Below the pieces are notes generated by a model. It made no database searches. It worked only from the letters and a program-made list of their open reading frames with translations, and was not told where the DNA came from. Shown piece after piece: positions 60,983-64,000 of a stretch of 64,000 bases of DNA. Location of the stretch: positions 62,001-126,000 of the forward strand of contig NZ_BOSJ01000005.1 of NCBI RefSeq assembly GCF_018403285.1, given 5' to 3'. The position numbers were made by a program, and so were the translations under genes. This DNA comes from Paenibacillus sp. J45TS6. Lineage in GTDB: Bacteria > Bacillota > Bacilli > Paenibacillales > Paenibacillaceae. Position 1 is the stretch's first letter; the number at the start of each line of letters is the position of its first letter.

Positions 60983-61077
60983 TTCATTCATCTCTAATCA
61001 AAACAATTATTTTATCTTATTTATGTACAAAGTTCAAAACAATTATATTATCTAAGCAGCTTTATGTCACATAATAT

Positions 61078-61093
61078 CTTTATGTATACATAA
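61078..61093. promoter_or_regulatory. Perfect 16-bp palindrome in the araR-araB intergenic region
   Basis: TTTATGTATACATAAA is a perfect palindrome midway between the araR and araB operators. It resembles an AraR site with two changed half-site bases, or may be the target of another regulator. Confidence 0.45.
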
Positions 61094-61122
61094 ATTCCAA
61101 TAAAGAGGAACTAACGTAATTA

Positions 61123-61138
61123 ATTTGTATGTATATCT
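61123..61138. promoter_or_regulatory. Second AraR-like operator upstream of araB
   Basis: ATTTGTATGTATATCT matches 12 of 16 AraR operator positions, with an intact left half-site, 12 bases before the -35 box. Its centre is about 32 bases from the promoter operator, suitable for cooperative binding. Confidence 0.4.
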
Positions 61139-61149
61139 TTTAAATGTTG

Positions 61150-61178
61150 TTGACAAATGTACGAACAAAAAATATACT
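61150..61178 (+). promoter_or_regulatory. araBDA promoter with AraR operator in the spacer
   Basis: TTGACA (61150-61155), 17 bases, TATACT (61173-61178). The spacer holds AAATGTACGAACAAAA (61155-61170), whose complement TTTTGTTCGTACATTT is close to the AraR operator, so repressor would cover the -35 to -10 region. Confidence 0.75.
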
Positions 61179-61256
61179 GAATCTGTCAAAAGGAAAGCGC
61201 CTTCTTTCGATTAAAAGGTTTTTAAAAGTGCTATCTGAGAGGGGACAACCGTAAGA

Positions 61257-62858
61257 ATGAGCCAGCTAAATATCAAACAAGCAATTACTAAGGGAGAAAC
61301 TTCACTTGGTATCGAATTTGGATCCACACGAATCAAAGCAGTCCTCATTGCGAATAACTTTGAAACGATTGCTTCGGGGAGCTACGAGTGGGAGAACAAG
61401 TTAGTCGATGGGTTTTGGACGTACAACTTAGAGGATATCATCAGTGGGCTACAAGCAGCCTATAGCGAAATGAAGCAAGAAGTAGAGAAAAAATATGAAG
61501 TTACACTACAAACGATTGGTTCTATTGGATTTTCCGCAATGATGCACGGTTATATGGCATTTGATGAAAATAATCAGCTGCTTGTTCCGTTTCGGACATG
61601 GCGCAATGCGACAACCGGTGCTGCAGCAAAAGAGTTAACAGATCTGTTCCAATTCAACATTCCAGAACGTTGGAGTATTGCTCATTTATATCAAGCTATT
61701 CTTAATGAAGAGGAACATGTGCCTCATATTCGTTTTATCACTACGTTGGCAGGATTCATTCACTTTTTACTTACAGATCATAAAACAATCGGCATCGGTG
61801 ATGCCTCTGGTATTTTCCCAATTGATGAATCAACAAAAGATTACAACGAATCGATGATTAGACAATTTGATCATCTTACTTCAGCCAAAGGATACCCTTG
61901 GAAGTTGCAAGATATTCTGCCTGAGGTATATGTCTCGGGTGAAGAAGCTGGTAAATTAACGGCAGCTGGAGCCAAAATCCTTGATAAATCAGAACATTTA
62001 CAACCAGGTATTCCACTTTGTCCTGCTGAAGGCGATGCGGGTACAGGAATGGTTGCTACCAATAGTGTCAGAAAACGCACGGGGAACGTCTCCGTAGGAA
62101 CTTCCGTGTTTGCGATGATTGTATTAGAAAATGATCTTTCCGAATTACATCCGGAAATTGATATGGTAACCACTCCAAATGGCAGTCCTGTTGGAATGGT
62201 ACATGCCAATAACTGTTCTAGTGATATTAATGCTTGGATGGGGCTGTTCCGCGAATTTTCTCAAGCGATGGGTTATAAAGTGGATACAGAAAAACTATTC
62301 AGTGTCATGTTTAATAAGGCACTAGAAGCGGACCCAGACGGCGGCGGACTGCTAAGCTACGGTTATTTTTCCGGCGAAAATATTACAGGATTAGAGCAGG
62401 GACGACCACTCTTTGTCCGCACCCCTGAAAGTAATTTTAATTTAGCTAATTTTATGAGAACCCATCTTTTCACTGCATTTGGAGCTCTTAAGATCGGAAT
62501 GGACATTCTGACGAAGAAAGAAAATGTAGAAATCGACAGCATCTTAGCACATGGCGGTTTATTTAAAACTCCTCTCGTTGGACAGAAGATGGTTGCAGCA
62601 GCACTGAATGTTCCTGTGTCTGTGACAAGCACAGCTGGAGAGGGCGGCGCATGGGGAATGGCCATTCTTGCATCTTACATGATTAATAAAGATACAGATG
62701 AAAGCTTAGAAGATTTCCTGGACCAAAAAGTCTTTAAAGATGTTGTGGCCGAGGAAGTTCACCCGGATGAAGTTGATGTCAAAGGTTTTGAAATATTTAT
62801 TGAACGATACAAAAAAGGTCTGGCGATTGAGCAGGCTGCTGTAGACAACTTAGCATAA
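61257..62858 (+). CDS. araB: L-ribulokinase (FGGY carbohydrate kinase)
   Basis: 533 residues of the FGGY kinase fold: phosphate loop [15 protein letters not shown] near residue 17, [10 protein letters not shown] substrate loop, [13 protein letters not shown], and the C-terminal nucleotide site with [12 protein letters not shown] and [10 protein letters not shown]. Alone it could be called a xylulokinase-like protein. Its place before araD and araA under an AraR promoter makes L-ribulose the substrate. This is the compact Clostridium/Lactobacillus-type AraB rather than the Bacillus subtilis form. ATG at 61257 after GAGAGGGG. Confidence 0.9.
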   Translation: MSQLNIKQAITKGETSLGIEFGSTRIKAVLIANNFETIASGSYEWENKLVDGFWTYNLEDIISGLQAAYSEMKQEVEKKYEVTLQTIGSIGFSAMMHGYMAFDENNQLLVPFRTWRNATTGAAAKELTDLFQFNIPERWSIAHLYQAILNEEEHVPHIRFITTLAGFIHFLLTDHKTIGIGDASGIFPIDESTKDYNESMIRQFDHLTSAKGYPWKLQDILPEVYVSGEEAGKLTAAGAKILDKSEHLQPGIPLCPAEGDAGTGMVATNSVRKRTGNVSVGTSVFAMIVLENDLSELHPEIDMVTTPNGSPVGMVHANNCSSDINAWMGLFREFSQAMGYKVDTEKLFSVMFNKALEADPDGGGLLSYGYFSGENITGLEQGRPLFVRTPESNFNLANFMRTHLFTAFGALKIGMDILTKKENVEIDSILAHGGLFKTPLVGQKMVAAALNVPVSVTSTAGEGGAWGMAILASYMINKDTDESLEDFLDQKVFKDVVAEEVHPDEVDVKGFEIFIERYKKGLAIEQAAVDNLA

Positions 62859-62874
62859 AAGGGGAGGGAATCCG

Positions 62875-63570
62875 GTGTTAGAACAACTAAAAGAAGAAGT
62901 GTTTCAAGCAAATCTCGAACTGCCTAAACAAGGACTTATTAAATATACATGGGGCAATGTAAGTGCGGTCGATCGTGAAAGCGGTTTGTTTGTAATTAAG
63001 CCCAGCGGTGTTGACTACGAAACGATGAAAGCTAGTGATATGGTCGTTGTTGATTTAGATGGCAACGTCGTGGAAGGTGAGTATAGACCATCTTCGGATA
63101 CTCCAACTCACGCAGTACTATATAAACATTATCCAGAAATCGGCGGCATTGTTCATACGCACTCTCCATGGGCAACCATCTGGGCTCAAGCGGGTCTTGA
63201 TGTTCCGGTCATGGGTACTACACATGCAGATACATTCTATGGTTCCATTCCCTGCGCACGATTCTTGACACAAGAGGAAGTTGACCGCGGTTATGAAGCG
63301 GAAACAGGACATGTCATCATCGAGACTTTTGAAAATCGGGGTATCGATATTATGGCAGTACCAGGTGTCTTGCTTAAGGGTCACGGACCATTTACTTGGG
63401 GAAAAGATGCAAAAACAGCAGTAATGAATAGTGTTGTACTGGAAGAAGTTTCGAAAATGAACTTATTTGCTAGAAACTTAAATCATTTTGCTGAGGAATT
63501 ACCGCAGCGCATTCTAGATAAACATTATTTGCGTAAACACGGAAAAAACGCTTATTACGGACAAAAGTAA
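62875..63570 (+). CDS. araD: L-ribulose-5-phosphate 4-epimerase
   Basis: 231 residues, standard class II aldolase-type epimerase length. GTG start 16 bases after araB, behind GGGGAGGG. Zinc-binding His in [10 protein letters not shown] and a later one in [19 protein letters not shown] and KPSGVDY bind phosphate. It converts L-ribulose-5-P to D-xylulose-5-P for the pentose phosphate pathway. Confidence 0.96.
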   Translation: MLEQLKEEVFQANLELPKQGLIKYTWGNVSAVDRESGLFVIKPSGVDYETMKASDMVVVDLDGNVVEGEYRPSSDTPTHAVLYKHYPEIGGIVHTHSPWATIWAQAGLDVPVMGTTHADTFYGSIPCARFLTQEEVDRGYEAETGHVIIETFENRGIDIMAVPGVLLKGHGPFTWGKDAKTAVMNSVVLEEVSKMNLFARNLNHFAEELPQRILDKHYLRKHGKNAYYGQK

Positions 63571-63645
63571 GTTAACTGAATCAAGGATATCGTTTTACTA
63601 ACTTGAAATTGATTTCACTATAAATAATTAGAAAAGAGGATTTAT

Positions 63646-64000
63646 ATGACAACAGTTAGCACAAAACAATTTTGGTTTGTTGTTGGTTCACAGCATCTAT
63701 ATGGAGAAGAAGCATTAGCTGAAGTAAAAGCTCATGCACAAGAAATGACGGATGCATTAAATAATAGCGGTGTTCTTCCTTACCCGCTGGTATTGCAAGA
63801 TCTGGCCGTAAGTGCAGATAAGATTACAGACATTATGAAAGAAGTTAACTATCGTGATGAAGTTGCCGGTGTCATTACTTGGATGCATACCTTCTCACCA
63901 GCAAAAATGTGGATTCGCGGAACAAAACTGTTACAAAAACCTTTACTTCATCTAGCAACTCAATATAATGAAAGCATTCCTTGGGCAACCATCGATATGG
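63646..64000 (+). CDS. araA: L-arabinose isomerase, 3' partial
   Basis: The first 118 codons are in the window. The N-terminus [16 protein letters not shown] and then [15 protein letters not shown] are characteristic of AraA, which isomerises L-arabinose to L-ribulose. ATG after AAAAGAGG, 75 bases after araD, third in the operon. About 375 more codons should lie beyond the window. Confidence 0.97.
   Translation, partial: MTTVSTKQFWFVVGSQHLYGEEALAEVKAHAQEMTDALNNSGVLPYPLVLQDLAVSADKITDIMKEVNYRDEVAGVITWMHTFSPAKMWIRGTKLLQKPLLHLATQYNESIPWATIDM

Noticed and set aside
61193-61208. Small GAAAG/CTTTC hairpin after the araB promoter as a riboswitch
   Set aside because: It is a 5-bp stem with no terminator or conserved aptamer features, so it is more likely chance.

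Overview
The window looks like a piece of a Paenibacillus-type (Bacillota, Paenibacillaceae) chromosome. The reasons are moderate GC, many TTG and GTG starts behind strong AGGAGG-like ribosome binding sites, YesM/YesN-type two-component systems, LplB/LplC-type sugar permeases, DUF5696, Yip1 and DUF1854 proteins, and a dense set of plant cell wall enzymes. No tRNA, rRNA, CRISPR array, transposase or phage gene was seen.

Layout. 1-1983 is the 3' part of a GH95 glycosidase. 2167-6634 is a nitrite assimilation island: a minus-strand ANTAR antiterminator protein, a divergent promoter, a leader with two ANTAR hairpins overlapping a terminator, nirB, nirD, and a decayed end of a molybdenum nitrate reductase. 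6863-8450 holds an Asp-nucleophile alpha/beta hydrolase and a repeat-rich intergenic region with a 12-bp tandem repeat. 8454-13599 has a PL11 rhamnogalacturonan lyase, two odd accessory genes (an APH-like protein lacking its catalytic Asp, and a Mor-like HTH plus ParB-like protein) and a PL3 pectate lyase. 13854-16086 has a small membrane protein and an ECF sigma/DUF4179 anti-sigma pair. 16324-21505 is a binding protein-histidine kinase-response regulator trio. 21742-28847 is an intracellular GH43 enzyme followed by a MacB-like ABC system with two different ATPases, one carrying an AbrB-like tail.

28980-51446 is the centrepiece. It holds an AraC-type response regulator, a sugar-binding lipoprotein, a giant carbohydrate-binding-module/solute-binding fusion, four permeases in two pairs, an NHL/TPR membrane protein, a Yip1-like membrane protein, a DUF5696 lipoprotein, a half-size ABC exporter with an extra N-terminal domain and a zinc ribbon, a DUF1854 protein, a second GH95, a GH10 xylanase, an esterase, and a paralogue of the first binding protein. 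No import ATPase is encoded, so the permeases presumably borrow a shared MsmX-type ATPase.

51562-60913 is more mixed. It has a short ORF resembling the end of a CBM, a phosphodiester glycosidase, a degenerate HD plus CHAP fusion, a PL10 pectate lyase that appears to start at CTG, small secreted proteins, an erythromycin esterase-like protein, and a CofE-like ligase divergent from a LysR regulator. 60967-64000 is an AraR-controlled L-arabinose operon, araB-araD-araA, with araA cut by the window end.

Together the genes suggest a cell that depolymerises pectin and xylan outside, imports oligosaccharides, trims them inside (GH43, GH10, GH95, esterase) and feeds arabinose to central metabolism. 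CcpA-type cre sites lie before several lyases and transport genes.
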